Shown in pieces: positions 8,853 to 16,581 of a DNA stretch of 43,458 nucleotides. The DNA comes from a virus, in IMG/VR virus record IMGVR_UViG_3300009502_000091, positions 1 to 43,458 of that record. The stretch is one strand, 5' to 3'. The position numbers were made by a program, and so were the translations under genes. Numbering within the stretch: position 1 is the stretch's first letter; each line of letters starts with the position of its first letter. The notes beneath the pieces are model-generated. The model did no database searches. It saw nothing but the letters and a program-made list of their open reading frames with translations, and had not been told where the DNA came from.

Positions 8853-9637
8853 TTCAAGAAAAAATAAGAAGCATTGGACAAGATTCTAGTTTAAGAATTG
8901 CTTTAAGTACTAATGATGATTTCATTGGATATCAACAAGAAATAGATAAATTAGCAGAGGATACCGCAGCAAATTTAATCAATTCGATTAATGATGTTGA
9001 AGTCAGAAAATTTAAACCTAATTTTAACTCACCAGTTTTTTCTTTTTATTTTAGAAATATGATTAATTTTAATAATGCTTATTTTACTGATATTGAAATT
9101 AGTGGTCAAAGTTCTAATTTTATCAATAGCTTTTTCATTTTGGACTATTATGATTCTTATGACACCAACACACAACAAAAAATATTTACAACCTATTTAA
9201 CTAATTTAGGCTTTCGTCCAACGTATTTAATCAATAATAAAAATCAATTATATCCTTGGTATATTCCTATATCATATACGGAACAACAAACAGGAACAAC
9301 ATGTACTGGCTATACAAAATTTTCCTTTTATAATGCAAAACTAGGAAAAATTACAGAATTTTATAATCAAATAAATGCAAATATTCCGCCAGTAAGTGCA
9401 ACAACAGAAGTACAATATTTTAAAACAAAACTTGATTTAATTAATAAAAGTTGGGAAATTTTAGATATGCCCATTTATCCCACCCATTATATTAACATAA
9501 TTGAATTAACTGGCAGTACTCAATATAATAATAGAATTGATAGTACTTTTGTGAAATATAGTGATGTTGTTCAACAATACCCAACAGGTAATACTTATGA
9601 TTACAAAACAAATAAATATATTATTCCAAGCGTGTAG
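8843..9637 (+). CDS. Putative tail/baseplate structural protein
   Basis: A 264-residue protein of unknown family. The N-terminus is helical (MSLIQEKIRSIGQDSSLRIA, then a KLAEDTAANLINSIND helix) and the rest is aromatic- and Asn-rich like its upstream neighbour. The start ATG overlaps the stop of the previous gene, and its stop codon directly abuts the stop of the convergent gp15-like gene with no spacer. Last member of the plus-strand tail cluster that starts at 5481. No enzymatic motif seen. Confidence 0.6.
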   Translation: MSLIQEKIRSIGQDSSLRIALSTNDDFIGYQQEIDKLAEDTAANLINSINDVEVRKFKPNFNSPVFSFYFRNMINFNNAYFTDIEISGQSSNFINSFFILDYYDSYDTNTQQKIFTTYLTNLGFRPTYLINNKNQLYPWYIPISYTEQQTGTTCTGYTKFSFYNAKLGKITEFYNQINANIPPVSATTEVQYFKTKLDLINKSWEILDMPIYPTHYINIIELTGSTQYNNRIDSTFVKYSDVVQQYPTGNTYDYKTNKYIIPSV

Positions 9638-10402
9638 CTATATTATACTATAACCAATTTTTGGCTTTCTGGTGGTTTTAACAATTTCAAATTCTTTTTC
9701 GTCTTGTATAAAACCCAATATTTTCAATGCATATTTAGACACAAAAAACCTATCTCCATCAATATTTTCCATTGTATTCGATTCTGCAAATCCTTCAAAT
9801 AACAACGGAACTGGATTACCTTTAACTCTAATATATTCCTGTCTTGATGCAAAATTTTTCAATATTTGTTCATCATATTGATTAACATCAACAAAATACT
9901 TTGTGAATAACGCTATTTCATATATTAAATCAACATTCGTTGGCTCTGGCATTTTAAAATGCAAATAAATGACTTCTCCTGCATCTAAAATAGGAACGGC
10001 TAAATATCTAAATTTTCGTGGCTGTGGAACTCTATATTTTGTTCCTAGTCTTGTTCCTGCTTGTTTATTAATGCGCCTTACTGTAAGAAAAGGCGTGGGA
10101 ACATTTTTATCGTTATCAACAAATTTCCACGTTTTACTGAATTCACCCCATCTATCATTCGAAAGGAAAAACGTTGGAACTGATTTGTTATCAATTACTA
10201 GTTTCATTCCTTCTAAATTAACATAGTCAAATAATGCTTGGTCTAAATCTTCAAGTAAAATTGTTCTAGGCAAATATTTTGTTTTAGTATCAGTTAATTG
10301 CATTAATTCTTCAATTCGATCTATACCGTATTTAAGATATTCATTTCCAACTTTTGGCGGATTAGTATCGATAATAACTTTTGGTTTTTTTGGAAGTGCC
10401 AT
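9638..10402 (-). CDS. Tail sheath stabiliser/completion protein (T4 gp15-like)
   Basis: A 254-residue protein that by family would cap the tail and join it to the head neck. The segment DLIYEIALFTKYFVDVNQYD aligns by eye with the T4 gp15 stretch around IYELSIFTRYEDD, and a later strand (FFVSKYALKILGFI) corresponds to the WSLTFEVNGWM region. T4 gp15 is 272 residues, a similar length. Synteny supports the call: minus-strand genes upstream look like gp14 and gp13, and the sheath gene lies downstream. It starts 14 nt after a promoter-like motif and is divergent from an RHH-endonuclease pair. An unrelated structural protein remains possible. Confidence 0.55.
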   Translation of the reverse strand: MALPKKPKVIIDTNPPKVGNEYLKYGIDRIEELMQLTDTKTKYLPRTILLEDLDQALFDYVNLEGMKLVIDNKSVPTFFLSNDRWGEFSKTWKFVDNDKNVPTPFLTVRRINKQAGTRLGTKYRVPQPRKFRYLAVPILDAGEVIYLHFKMPEPTNVDLIYEIALFTKYFVDVNQYDEQILKNFASRQEYIRVKGNPVPLLFEGFAESNTMENIDGDRFFVSKYALKILGFIQDEKEFEIVKTTRKPKIGYSII

Positions 10403-10416
10403 TTTAAAATATTTTA

Positions 10417-10427
10417 TATAAATACTT
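10417..10427 (-). promoter_or_regulatory. Late-promoter-like motif before the gp15-like gene
   Basis: AAGTATTTATA on the minus strand, 14 nt before the ATG at 10402. It faces away from the motif at 10457-10466, so the two form a divergent pair. Confidence 0.5.
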
Positions 10428-10456
10428 GCGTTTTATTAACTTTTTATTTATTTTTG

Positions 10457-10466
10457 AGTATTTATG
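10457..10466 (+). promoter_or_regulatory. Late-promoter-like motif before the first RHH gene
   Basis: AGTATTTATG on the plus strand, 20 nt before the ATG at 10487. It would transcribe the RHH gene and the endonuclease gene behind it. Confidence 0.45.
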
Positions 10467-10486
10467 TAAAGCAAATAATATACTAT

Positions 10487-10633
10487 ATGAAAAATGCAAT
10501 TAAAATCAAAATGATCAACATTAGAATTGATCAAGAAACGAATGAAAACTTTAAACTTCATTGTATAAAAAATGGATATTCAATATCTAAAAGAATAAGA
10601 ATTCTAATAAAAAACGATATTGATGGAAAATGA
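10487..10633 (+). CDS. Small ribbon-helix-helix DNA-binding protein (RHH-1)
   Basis: A 48-residue protein. The beta strand INIRIDQET is followed by helix NENFKLHCIKNG, turn YSIS, and helix KRIRILIKNDI, which is the ribbon-helix-helix layout. Such proteins bind operators as dimers through the strand. The gene overlaps the start of the downstream endonuclease gene by 11 bases (the stop TGA at 10631-10633 lies after ATG 10623), so the two are co-translated. It closely resembles the RHH protein at 18555 in its RIxxxxxxxFxxxCxxN-Y and RI-LI-ND positions. It likely represses its own divergent promoter region; the target is not known. Confidence 0.75.
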   Translation: MKNAIKIKMINIRIDQETNENFKLHCIKNGYSISKRIRILIKNDIDGK

Positions 10634-12383
10634 TATATTATTTGATAATAACGGAAGTCCTCACTCTGAGAAATATGTAAAAAAATATAATTTAAAATTA
10701 TATAAAATAATAGAAACATTAAATATAAATTATTCTAATCTTCGTTGGGCATGTAAGGTATATAATTATATTCACAATATAACAGAATTTCCCAAATGTC
10801 CGATATGTAATAGTGATCTTAAATTTGTTAATTTTAATAAAGGTTATAGAAAATTTTGTTCTGCAAAATGTTCCGCAAATTCACCAGAAACTAAAGAAAA
10901 TAAAAAAATTACATCACTAAAAAATTACGATACAGAATACCCAACACAAAATATAATAAATAAACAAAAAAAAGAAGAAACTAATCTCAAAAAATATGGA
11001 ACAAAATACCCAATACAAAATAAAGAAGTTAGAGAAAAACAAAAGAGTACCTTATTTAAAAATTATGGAGTAGTTTCGCCATTTAAATCATCAATAATTA
11101 GAGAACGGGCAAAAAAAAGTGTTATGAAAAATTGGGATGTTGAAAACGTATCGCAGTCAAAAATGATTATTGAAAAAAAGAAAAATTCTTCTTTAAAAAA
11201 ATTTGGAACAGAGTGTACTTTTCAGTCTGAAACAGTAAAAAATAAATCAAAAATAACTACCAGAAATATATATGGCGTAGATTATTATGTTCAAACTGAA
11301 GAAAATAAATTAAATATAAAAAATGAAATTAATGAAAAAAGAATTGATTTTTGGACAAATTATTTAAAAATAAATAATGAAGATATTAAAATTAGTGGTT
11401 CTACATTTATTATTAATAATTTATGTGAAATTCATAAATCGTTCAACATTAATAGATACAATTTATATAATAGAACAATTGTCGGACATTTCGAAAATAT
11501 TTGTACAATATGTAATCCAATTTCCGAGAACTCATCAATCAAAGAAAATGAAATTAAAATTTTTATTGAAAACGAACTAAATTTAAACACAAAAAAAATA
11601 AAAATTAATAAAAAGGAAATTAATATTAATGTTCCTACACATAATTCGGGAATTGAATTTGATGGATTGTATTGGCATTCTGATAAAAGAAAAAATAGTA
11701 CTAGATATCATCTAGATAAAACAGAACTATGTAAATCTGTTGGAATAGACCTCTTGCATATTTTTGAAGACGAATGGACGTTTAAAAAAGAAATTGTTAA
11801 ATCAATAATTAAGTCAAAATTAAACATTTTTGATAAGACAATTAATTCGGAGGATTGTGAAATAATTATCCCAAATTCTGATATAGTATCTAGTTTTCTG
11901 GAAGATAACAATATTCAAGGTAATATTGATTCCGAAATATCAATTGGATTAACATATAATAATGAATTAGTATCATTAATGATAATCAGTAAAAAACGTT
12001 CAACAATAAAAAAAGACGGTGAATATGAGATTTTGAGATATTGTAATAAACTGAATACTAATGTTATTAATAGTATTAATAAGTTATTAAATTATTTTAT
12101 TAATGAATATCATCCTAAATCAATATTAGTTTTTGTTGATAGAAGATATTCACAAGGTGAGTTGTATGAAGAATTGGGATTTACAAATATAAAAATAACT
12201 AAACCTAATTATTGGTATTTTAAAGCAGGTACGTTAATACGAGAACACCGATTCAATTATAGGAAAGAAATCTTAATAAAAGAAGGATATGATATAAATA
12301 AAACTGAATTTCAAATTATGGCAGAGAGAGGTTATTTGAAAATTTATGATTGTGGAAGTATTATATTTGAAAAACTTCTTTGA
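10623..12383 (+). CDS. Vsr-like (EDxHD-type) homing endonuclease with YG repeats
   Basis: A 587-codon frame exists if an in-frame TTG is used; ATG at 10623 gives 586 residues and is preferred. A zinc finger lies at Cys59, Cys62, Cys79 and Cys83. Five or six ~25-residue repeats of the type LKKYGTKYPIQN...VREK span about 95-225 and are probably DNA-reading modules. A possible second metal site involves Cys268, Cys294 and Cys297. The Vsr-like core spans about 305-384: Glu308/310, IEFDGLYWHS with His352, His363, and FEDE at 381-384. The position of the catalytic Asp (LELDI in relatives) reads INI, with Asn334, so activity may be reduced. The C-terminal GNAT-like domain carries FVDRRYSQGELYEELGF and IYDCG. 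Translationally coupled to the RHH-1 gene. Confidence 0.85.
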   Translation: MENDILFDNNGSPHSEKYVKKYNLKLYKIIETLNINYSNLRWACKVYNYIHNITEFPKCPICNSDLKFVNFNKGYRKFCSAKCSANSPETKENKKITSLKNYDTEYPTQNIINKQKKEETNLKKYGTKYPIQNKEVREKQKSTLFKNYGVVSPFKSSIIRERAKKSVMKNWDVENVSQSKMIIEKKKNSSLKKFGTECTFQSETVKNKSKITTRNIYGVDYYVQTEENKLNIKNEINEKRIDFWTNYLKINNEDIKISGSTFIINNLCEIHKSFNINRYNLYNRTIVGHFENICTICNPISENSSIKENEIKIFIENELNLNTKKIKINKKEININVPTHNSGIEFDGLYWHSDKRKNSTRYHLDKTELCKSVGIDLLHIFEDEWTFKKEIVKSIIKSKLNIFDKTINSEDCEIIIPNSDIVSSFLEDNNIQGNIDSEISIGLTYNNELVSLMIISKKRSTIKKDGEYEILRYCNKLNTNVINSINKLLNYFINEYHPKSILVFVDRRYSQGELYEELGFTNIKITKPNYWYFKAGTLIREHRFNYRKEILIKEGYDINKTEFQIMAERGYLKIYDCGSIIFEKLL

Positions 12384-12409
12384 TTTTATATTAATATTAA
12401 GTACATTTG
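12379..12409 (+). promoter_or_regulatory. Bacteroidetes-type housekeeping promoter of the dut-thyA operon
   Basis: TTTG (12379-12382), exactly 19 bases, then TACATTTG (12402-12409). This fits the Bacteroidetes primary sigma consensus TTG-N19-TAnnTTTG. The next ATG is 20 nt downstream. It would allow early transcription by unmodified host polymerase of the plus-strand accessory operon running to the terminator at 17320. Confidence 0.65.
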
Positions 12410-12428
12410 CCTGTTAAATATTTTTCAA

Positions 12429-12773
12429 ATGTTAATGGAACGCAAAGAATTTAAAGAAGAAGATAATAGCATAGGCTATATCGAATCGGTTTTTGATTCT
12501 GGTAATGTATTAAAAACCAGCTATTTTCCAAACATGCAAAGACTATATATCGCATTTAGCAGGGGTCATACCTATTCATATGGTAATATTAGTCAGGAAT
12601 TATATGATGAATTTGAAGATAATTACTCCCAAGGTATCTTCTTTCATAATAGGATTAACAATAAAAAAGAATTTCCTTCTCGTAAGGAATTTACATTATA
12701 TCCAACAGAAGTAAAAGAATTAAAAGAAATTGTAGAAATGCATAAAAATAATCAGGAGGAAGAAGATGAATGA
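12429..12773 (+). CDS. KTSC-domain protein
   Basis: A 114-residue protein with a KTSC-type domain: SxxxSxxxY-like start (SGNVLKTSYFPNMQRLYIAF), then SRGHTYSYGNISQELYDEF, then NYSQGIFFHNRI. KTSC domains are small, of unknown biochemical role, often attached to or near nucleic-acid enzymes. A second ATG is two codons in (ATG TTA ATG), so the start could be at either. First gene behind the housekeeping-type promoter and overlapping the next gene by 8 bases, which suggests an early operon. The acidic tail EEEDE is unremarkable. Confidence 0.75.
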   Translation: MLMERKEFKEEDNSIGYIESVFDSGNVLKTSYFPNMQRLYIAFSRGHTYSYGNISQELYDEFEDNYSQGIFFHNRINNKKEFPSRKEFTLYPTEVKELKEIVEMHKNNQEEEDE

Positions 12774-13065
12774 TATTGACATTGATAGTTATAGAAGTTT
12801 AGTTGAATTATTAAAAAAAGCATTGGAATTTTATGCAGATAAAAATACATATAGTGGGTTTATGGGTAATGCATCATCTATTGATTTAGATGATCAAGGT
12901 TCACAAGCAAGATTTGCATTGGATAAAATTAGAGAAGTAGAAGAATCACACGAAAAGTTATTAGCAGATTGGGATGAAATAAAAATTAAACATGCCGATT
13001 TTTTCAATAATGTTGATCAATTTAAAAAAATATTTGGAGACGAAAATAATGAAAATCAATTTTAA
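12766..13065 (+). CDS. Small conserved-looking phage protein, function unknown
   Basis: A 99-residue protein. A central pattern, ALEFYADKNTY...IDLDDQGSQARFAL, recurs in many small phage proteins, often next to nucleotide or restriction-alleviation genes, but gives no reaction. The rest is helical and acidic. It overlaps the KTSC gene at its start (GGAGGAAG just upstream of the ATG is a fairly good ribosome-binding site, unusual in this window) and overlaps the dUTPase start by 17 bases, so translation of the three is probably coupled. Confidence 0.65.
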   Translation: MNDIDIDSYRSLVELLKKALEFYADKNTYSGFMGNASSIDLDDQGSQARFALDKIREVEESHEKLLADWDEIKIKHADFFNNVDQFKKIFGDENNENQF

Positions 13066-13510
13066 AAAATTAATACCCGAAGCCAAAACACCAACAAAAT
13101 TACATAAGCCTGATGCTGGTTATGACTTTTATTGTACATCAATTGAGCATAATGATAATTATATAATCTATCACACAGGAATTGCAGTTGACATTCCAGA
13201 AGGAATGGTTGGTTTAGCATTTCCAAGAAGTTCAATAATTCATAAAGATTTAATGTTAAAAAATTCTGTCGGAGTAGTTGATTCAGGATATATTGGTGAA
13301 ATTAAATTTATGTTTACTGATTTAAAACAACAAATAATAGTACCTCCATATTATAATGCAGCAACATGTATTGAAAGAAAACAATATGAAGTTGGAGATC
13401 GTATTGGTCAATTAATATTTTTAGACTTACCAGAAATAACATTAATTGAAACCGATCAACTATCTGAAACCGATAGAGGTACTGGTGGTTTTGGTTCGAC
13501 AAATAAATAA
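13049..13510 (+). CDS. dut: dUTP pyrophosphatase (dUTPase)
   Basis: Hydrolyses dUTP to dUMP and pyrophosphate, keeping uracil out of phage DNA and feeding thymidylate synthase. All five motifs of the trimeric dUTPase family are present in 153 residues: DAGYDF (22-27), PRSSI (59-63), GVVDSGYIGEI (75-85) with the catalytic Asp, GDRIGQLIF (117-125) and RGTGGFGST (143-151). The upstream in-frame ATG at 12992 would add 19 residues with no family match; the start at 13049 follows GGAG and fits the family length. It lies in the same operon as thyA, so the two act in sequence on dUTP to dUMP to dTMP. Confidence 0.95.
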   Translation: MKINFKKLIPEAKTPTKLHKPDAGYDFYCTSIEHNDNYIIYHTGIAVDIPEGMVGLAFPRSSIIHKDLMLKNSVGVVDSGYIGEIKFMFTDLKQQIIVPPYYNAATCIERKQYEVGDRIGQLIFLDLPEITLIETDQLSETDRGTGGFGSTNK

Positions 13511-13513
13511 ATT

Positions 13514-14416
13514 ATGAAAAAAATAACAAAAGAAAAATTAGAAGAAAAAGGATTTTTTAATAAATTATCAGAAAACCGTAAAGAAAAATTGATTGGTGAA
13601 ATCAATAGAAAATTAGAATGGCTTGAATTTTATTATTCATCAAATATTCCAAATATTAAATCAAAATATATGACTGATTTATATCTGGCATTAATTTGTG
13701 GTGAAAAAAATAGTATTGTTGAATTAATAGATGCTAAATGTAAATTTGATGTAGAAAAAAGAAAAATAATTGAACAGGGTTTTGTTGATGATCCTTATTA
13801 TTTTAATATGAGTAATGTAATTCCAACTCAGAAAGAAATTGATGAAGCAAATGCTAAAAATGAAAAATTTCTTATTGAAAATGAAGTATTACCTGACATA
13901 CAAGAAGAGGAAGATAAATATAAATCTGTTGATGCATTAATTGATGTTTTATCTCAATTTTATGATAATAATGATCCATATCCTTTCATGGTTTTTAATG
14001 ATACATTTGATTTTGAGTTAATTTCAGATGATTTCGAATTAAACACCAAATACAATAAAACAATAAACAGCACAATCTTTACCACACTAAAAGAAGCATA
14101 TAAAAATTGGAAACCTTATCTAGATAATATTGGTAATAAAAATAAATATTTCTTGGCAGATAAATTGGATTGTGCTAATAATTTATTATTAATATATGAA
14201 CGAACATCTTATATAAATCTATATAGGACATCGTTTTATGATATATTTATTCCCATATTAATGGAAATGTATAAAGAATTTGATATTTTTGATTTTCTAA
14301 TGAAATATGATAAAGCAATCAAAGTCTATAATCCAATTAATGAAAATTTTAAAGAATTGTTCATCAATCAATATACTCGTGAATTTAGAATCAAAAATGA
14401 AATAAAATTATTTTAG
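13514..14416 (+). CDS. Hypothetical protein between dut and thyA
   Basis: A 300-residue, mostly helical protein that I do not recognise. It has no signal peptide or transmembrane span. A charged linker lies near residues 110-135 (KEIDEANAKNEKF ... IQEEEDKYKS), separating an N-terminal helical part from a C-terminal part with aromatic-rich helices (LYRTSFYDIFIPILMEMYKEFDIFDF). It begins 3 bases after dut and ends 2 bases before thyA, so it is firmly part of the nucleotide operon. A role in nucleotide metabolism or host takeover would be a guess. Confidence 0.65.
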   Translation: MKKITKEKLEEKGFFNKLSENRKEKLIGEINRKLEWLEFYYSSNIPNIKSKYMTDLYLALICGEKNSIVELIDAKCKFDVEKRKIIEQGFVDDPYYFNMSNVIPTQKEIDEANAKNEKFLIENEVLPDIQEEEDKYKSVDALIDVLSQFYDNNDPYPFMVFNDTFDFELISDDFELNTKYNKTINSTIFTTLKEAYKNWKPYLDNIGNKNKYFLADKLDCANNLLLIYERTSYINLYRTSFYDIFIPILMEMYKEFDIFDFLMKYDKAIKVYNPINENFKELFINQYTREFRIKNEIKLF

Positions 14417-14418
14417 TT

Positions 14419-15249
14419 ATGAATAAAGCTGATCAATATTATATTAATAATTTAAATAAAATAATAAAAGAAGGTTCTTGGGATGAAAATCCTAGACCAA
14501 AATATTCTGATGGAAGTCCAGCATATAGTAAATTTATTACACAAGTATTTGAAGAATATGATATTAGTAAAGGAGAATTTCCTATAACAACATTAAGAAA
14601 CACAGCAATAAAAACAGGAATTAATGAAATTTTATGGATTTATCAAAAACAAAGTAACTCATTAAGTATTGCCAACGAAATGGGAATTAATTGGTGGAAT
14701 GAGTGGAATATTGGTGACGATACTATTGGTCAAAGATATGGAGCAACTATTAAAAGATATAATTTAATTAATAAATTATTATATTCACTTAAAAACGATC
14801 CATTTAGTAGAAGACATATTATAAATTTATATCAAGAAAATGATTTAGCAGAAACTAAAGGATTATACCCATGTGCTTATGAAACAATTTGGTCTGTTAG
14901 AACAGGTAATAATATTAATTACTTAGACTTAACATTAATTCAAAGATCAAATGATTATATCATGTCTGGATATATTAATAAAATACAATATGTTGCACTG
15001 CAAATGATGATTGCTTCACATTTAGGTTATTCTGTTGGTAAGTTTTGTCATTTAGTTCAAAATTTACATGTTTATGATAGACATTTTGAAGCAATTTATG
15101 AAATTTCAAATAGAATACCAGTAAAAATTAAACCTAAATTAATATTAAAAGAAAATAAAAATTTTTACGATTTTACTATTAATGATTTTGAAATTAAAAA
15201 TATTAAAGGAATTGAAAAATTAAATATTAAATTAGAATTGGCAATTTAG
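14419..15249 (+). CDS. thyA: Thymidylate synthase
   Basis: Methylates dUMP to dTMP using methylene-tetrahydrofolate. A 276-residue protein with the family landmarks: RR pair at 131-132 for phosphate binding, the nucleophile Cys152 in LYPCAYE, QRSND at 175-179, the Asn187 region, and HVY at 217-219. The active-site context differs from the common PPCH (here YPCAY), as in some divergent phage enzymes. The N-terminal DGSPAYS replaces the usual DRTGTGT motif. It follows dut and one unknown gene. A GIY-YIG endonuclease begins 63 bases downstream, behind a strong inverted repeat. Confidence 0.93.
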   Translation: MNKADQYYINNLNKIIKEGSWDENPRPKYSDGSPAYSKFITQVFEEYDISKGEFPITTLRNTAIKTGINEILWIYQKQSNSLSIANEMGINWWNEWNIGDDTIGQRYGATIKRYNLINKLLYSLKNDPFSRRHIINLYQENDLAETKGLYPCAYETIWSVRTGNNINYLDLTLIQRSNDYIMSGYINKIQYVALQMMIASHLGYSVGKFCHLVQNLHVYDRHFEAIYEISNRIPVKIKPKLILKENKNFYDFTINDFEIKNIKGIEKLNIKLELAI

Positions 15250-15270
15250 ATTTATTTTAGGACTATCTTA

Positions 15271-15313
15271 TAATATTATTTTTATTTTATTATTTATAAT
15301 AAAAATAATATTA
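15271..15313 (+). promoter_or_regulatory. 16-bp perfect inverted repeat with promoter-like loop before the GIY-YIG gene
   Basis: The left arm 15271-15286 (TAATATTATTTTTATT) and right arm 15298-15313 are exact complements, separated by 11 bases. The right arm ends on the A of the endonuclease ATG. ATTATTTATA at 15289-15298, one base off the late-promoter-like motif, lies in the loop 14 nt before the start. Read-through RNA from thyA could fold and hide the start, whereas RNA started at the loop motif would lack the left arm. It could also act as a weak terminator for thyA. Confidence 0.6.
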
Positions 15314-16047
15314 TGACAGGGATATATAAAATTAGAAATATAAATAATAATGATTGTTATATTGGTTCAGCGAAAAACATTAATAGAAGATGGAATAGGC
15401 ATAGATGCGGTTTAAGAAATAATAAGCATGAAAACATAATTCTTCAACGAGCATGGAATAAATATGGCGAAGAAAATTTTATTTTTGAAATACTAGAAGA
15501 GTGTATGGTAGAAGATTTATTAACGAATGAACAAAAATATTTAGATTTAAATCCAAAATATAATATTGGAAAAACTGCTAGTGGTGGTGATAATTTAACA
15601 AACCACCCAAATAGAGATAACATCATAATAAATATAAAAAATGCCACACAATTAAGAATAAACAATATGTCAGATGAAGATAGAAAAGAAAAATTTTCAA
15701 GACCAATGGAAAAAAATCCAAATTGGAAAGGAGGGAAATCTTATAAATATTGTAAATGTGGTAAACGAATAGCACTAATTAATTCCACTTGTAATCAATG
15801 TAAACCAAGTACCGGAAAAGATAATCCTTTTTATAATAAACACCATACAGATGAAACAAAATTAAAATTATCAGAACAAAGAAAAGGTATATACAATGGT
15901 ACTCAAAACATTCCAATAATTATAAATGATATTGAATATAATTCAGCAGGTGAAGCATCTAAAAAATTAGGAATTCCAATGGTAACTATTAGATGGAGAG
16001 TATTAAGTAAAAATAAAAAATTTGAAAACTATAAATATAAAAAATAA
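15313..16047 (+). CDS. GIY-YIG homing endonuclease with NUMOD-type modules
   Basis: A 244-residue site-specific endonuclease. GIY-YIG nuclease at residues about 2-90: GIYKI, YIGSA, the catalytic Arg in NINRRWNRH, and Glu in LLTNEQKYL. Downstream come a FSRPMEKNPNWKGG NUMOD3-like motif, a Cys4 zinc finger (CKCGKR...CNQC, near 150-168), a second NUMOD3-like stretch (NPFYNKHHTDETKLKLSEQRKG), and a C-terminal NUMOD1-like helix-turn-helix (NSAGEASKKLGIPMVTI). This is the modular plan of T4 I-TevI. Its place just after thyA is notable because the T4 thymidylate synthase gene also hosts a GIY-YIG endonuclease, there inside an intron. No intron is evident here, as thyA is intact. Confidence 0.88.
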   Translation: MTGIYKIRNINNNDCYIGSAKNINRRWNRHRCGLRNNKHENIILQRAWNKYGEENFIFEILEECMVEDLLTNEQKYLDLNPKYNIGKTASGGDNLTNHPNRDNIIINIKNATQLRINNMSDEDRKEKFSRPMEKNPNWKGGKSYKYCKCGKRIALINSTCNQCKPSTGKDNPFYNKHHTDETKLKLSEQRKGIYNGTQNIPIIINDIEYNSAGEASKKLGIPMVTIRWRVLSKNKKFENYKYKK

Positions 16048-16052
16048 TTAAT

Positions 16053-16328
16053 ATGGATGATAAATTAAGAAATGTAAATCTGATTAGCGAATTGGATTTT
16101 ACTTTCAGTGATGTTGAACAGCAACTCATTGAAGATGAAAAACGTTGGGGAGATACTTGGAAAGAAAGAGGCTTGGTTTGGAATGATCAATCACAAGAAG
16201 AAAGATTCTTTCAAAAAATAGAAGGATATTTTCTTGATCATATTGAAAATGGTACGCCAATGCCTTGGAAAAAAATAATTGGTGAAGCACATATCGCATT
16301 AGTAAGAGAGAAAAAACTTACAGAGTAA
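16053..16328 (+). CDS. Hypothetical phage protein
   Basis: A 91-residue acidic protein that I cannot place. The core EDEKRWGDTWKERGLVW, then QEERFFQKIEGYFLDHIENG and MPWKKIIGEAHIALVREKKL, looks conserved-type: dense Trp and charged residues, helical, without metal-binding Cys. It starts 5 bases after the endonuclease gene within the same plus-strand accessory operon. No membrane segment. Roles in nucleotide or replication metabolism are possible but not shown. Confidence 0.65.
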   Translation: MDDKLRNVNLISELDFTFSDVEQQLIEDEKRWGDTWKERGLVWNDQSQEERFFQKIEGYFLDHIENGTPMPWKKIIGEAHIALVREKKLTE

Positions 16329-16337
16329 TTACATTGA

Positions 16338-16580
16338 ATGGTAATATCATATATAATAATTTTTCTTTTGATATTAATAATAATATTATTATCTTTGTCA
16401 TTATTAATTTTTTTAAGAAAAAATACATACATTTCAGATAAAGAGAAAGAATTTTTACTGTTCGTAATTAGTATATATAAAGAATATTCAGCAGATTTAG
16501 GAATTCAATCAAAAGAAGAACATGAAAAATTAGTAAAAGAATTAGAAAAAATAAAGAATAAACATCTAAAATTTAAATAA
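16338..16580 (+). CDS. Small single-span membrane protein
   Basis: An 80-residue protein with one N-terminal transmembrane helix (about residues 3-27, IIIFLLILIIILLSLSLLIFL), followed by a charged, probably coiled-coil tail (EEHEKLVKELEKIKNKHLKF). The topology is N-out or signal-anchor with the tail cytoplasmic, judged from the RKN after the span. Such small proteins occur as lysis accessory (spanin- or Rz-like) or superinfection-exclusion proteins, but nothing here decides between them. It lies between two soluble unknowns in the early operon, one base before the next start. Confidence 0.6.
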   Translation: MVISYIIIFLLILIIILLSLSLLIFLRKNTYISDKEKEFLLFVISIYKEYSADLGIQSKEEHEKLVKELEKIKNKHLKFK

Positions 16581-16581
16581 A

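Noticed and set aside
10915-11300. CRISPR-like or DNA-level tandem repeat in the endonuclease gene
   Set aside because: The periodicity is at protein level (YG repeats of about 25 residues) with diverged DNA, not identical repeats with unique spacers.
12992-13048. Longer dUTPase from the upstream in-frame ATG at 12992
   Set aside because: The extra 19 residues lie over the upstream gene and have no family counterpart. ATG 13049 has a GGAG site and gives the usual length.
14419-16047. Group I intron carrying the GIY-YIG gene inside thyA
   Set aside because: thyA is complete with its normal C-terminal region before the endonuclease, and no second exon or intron core was seen.
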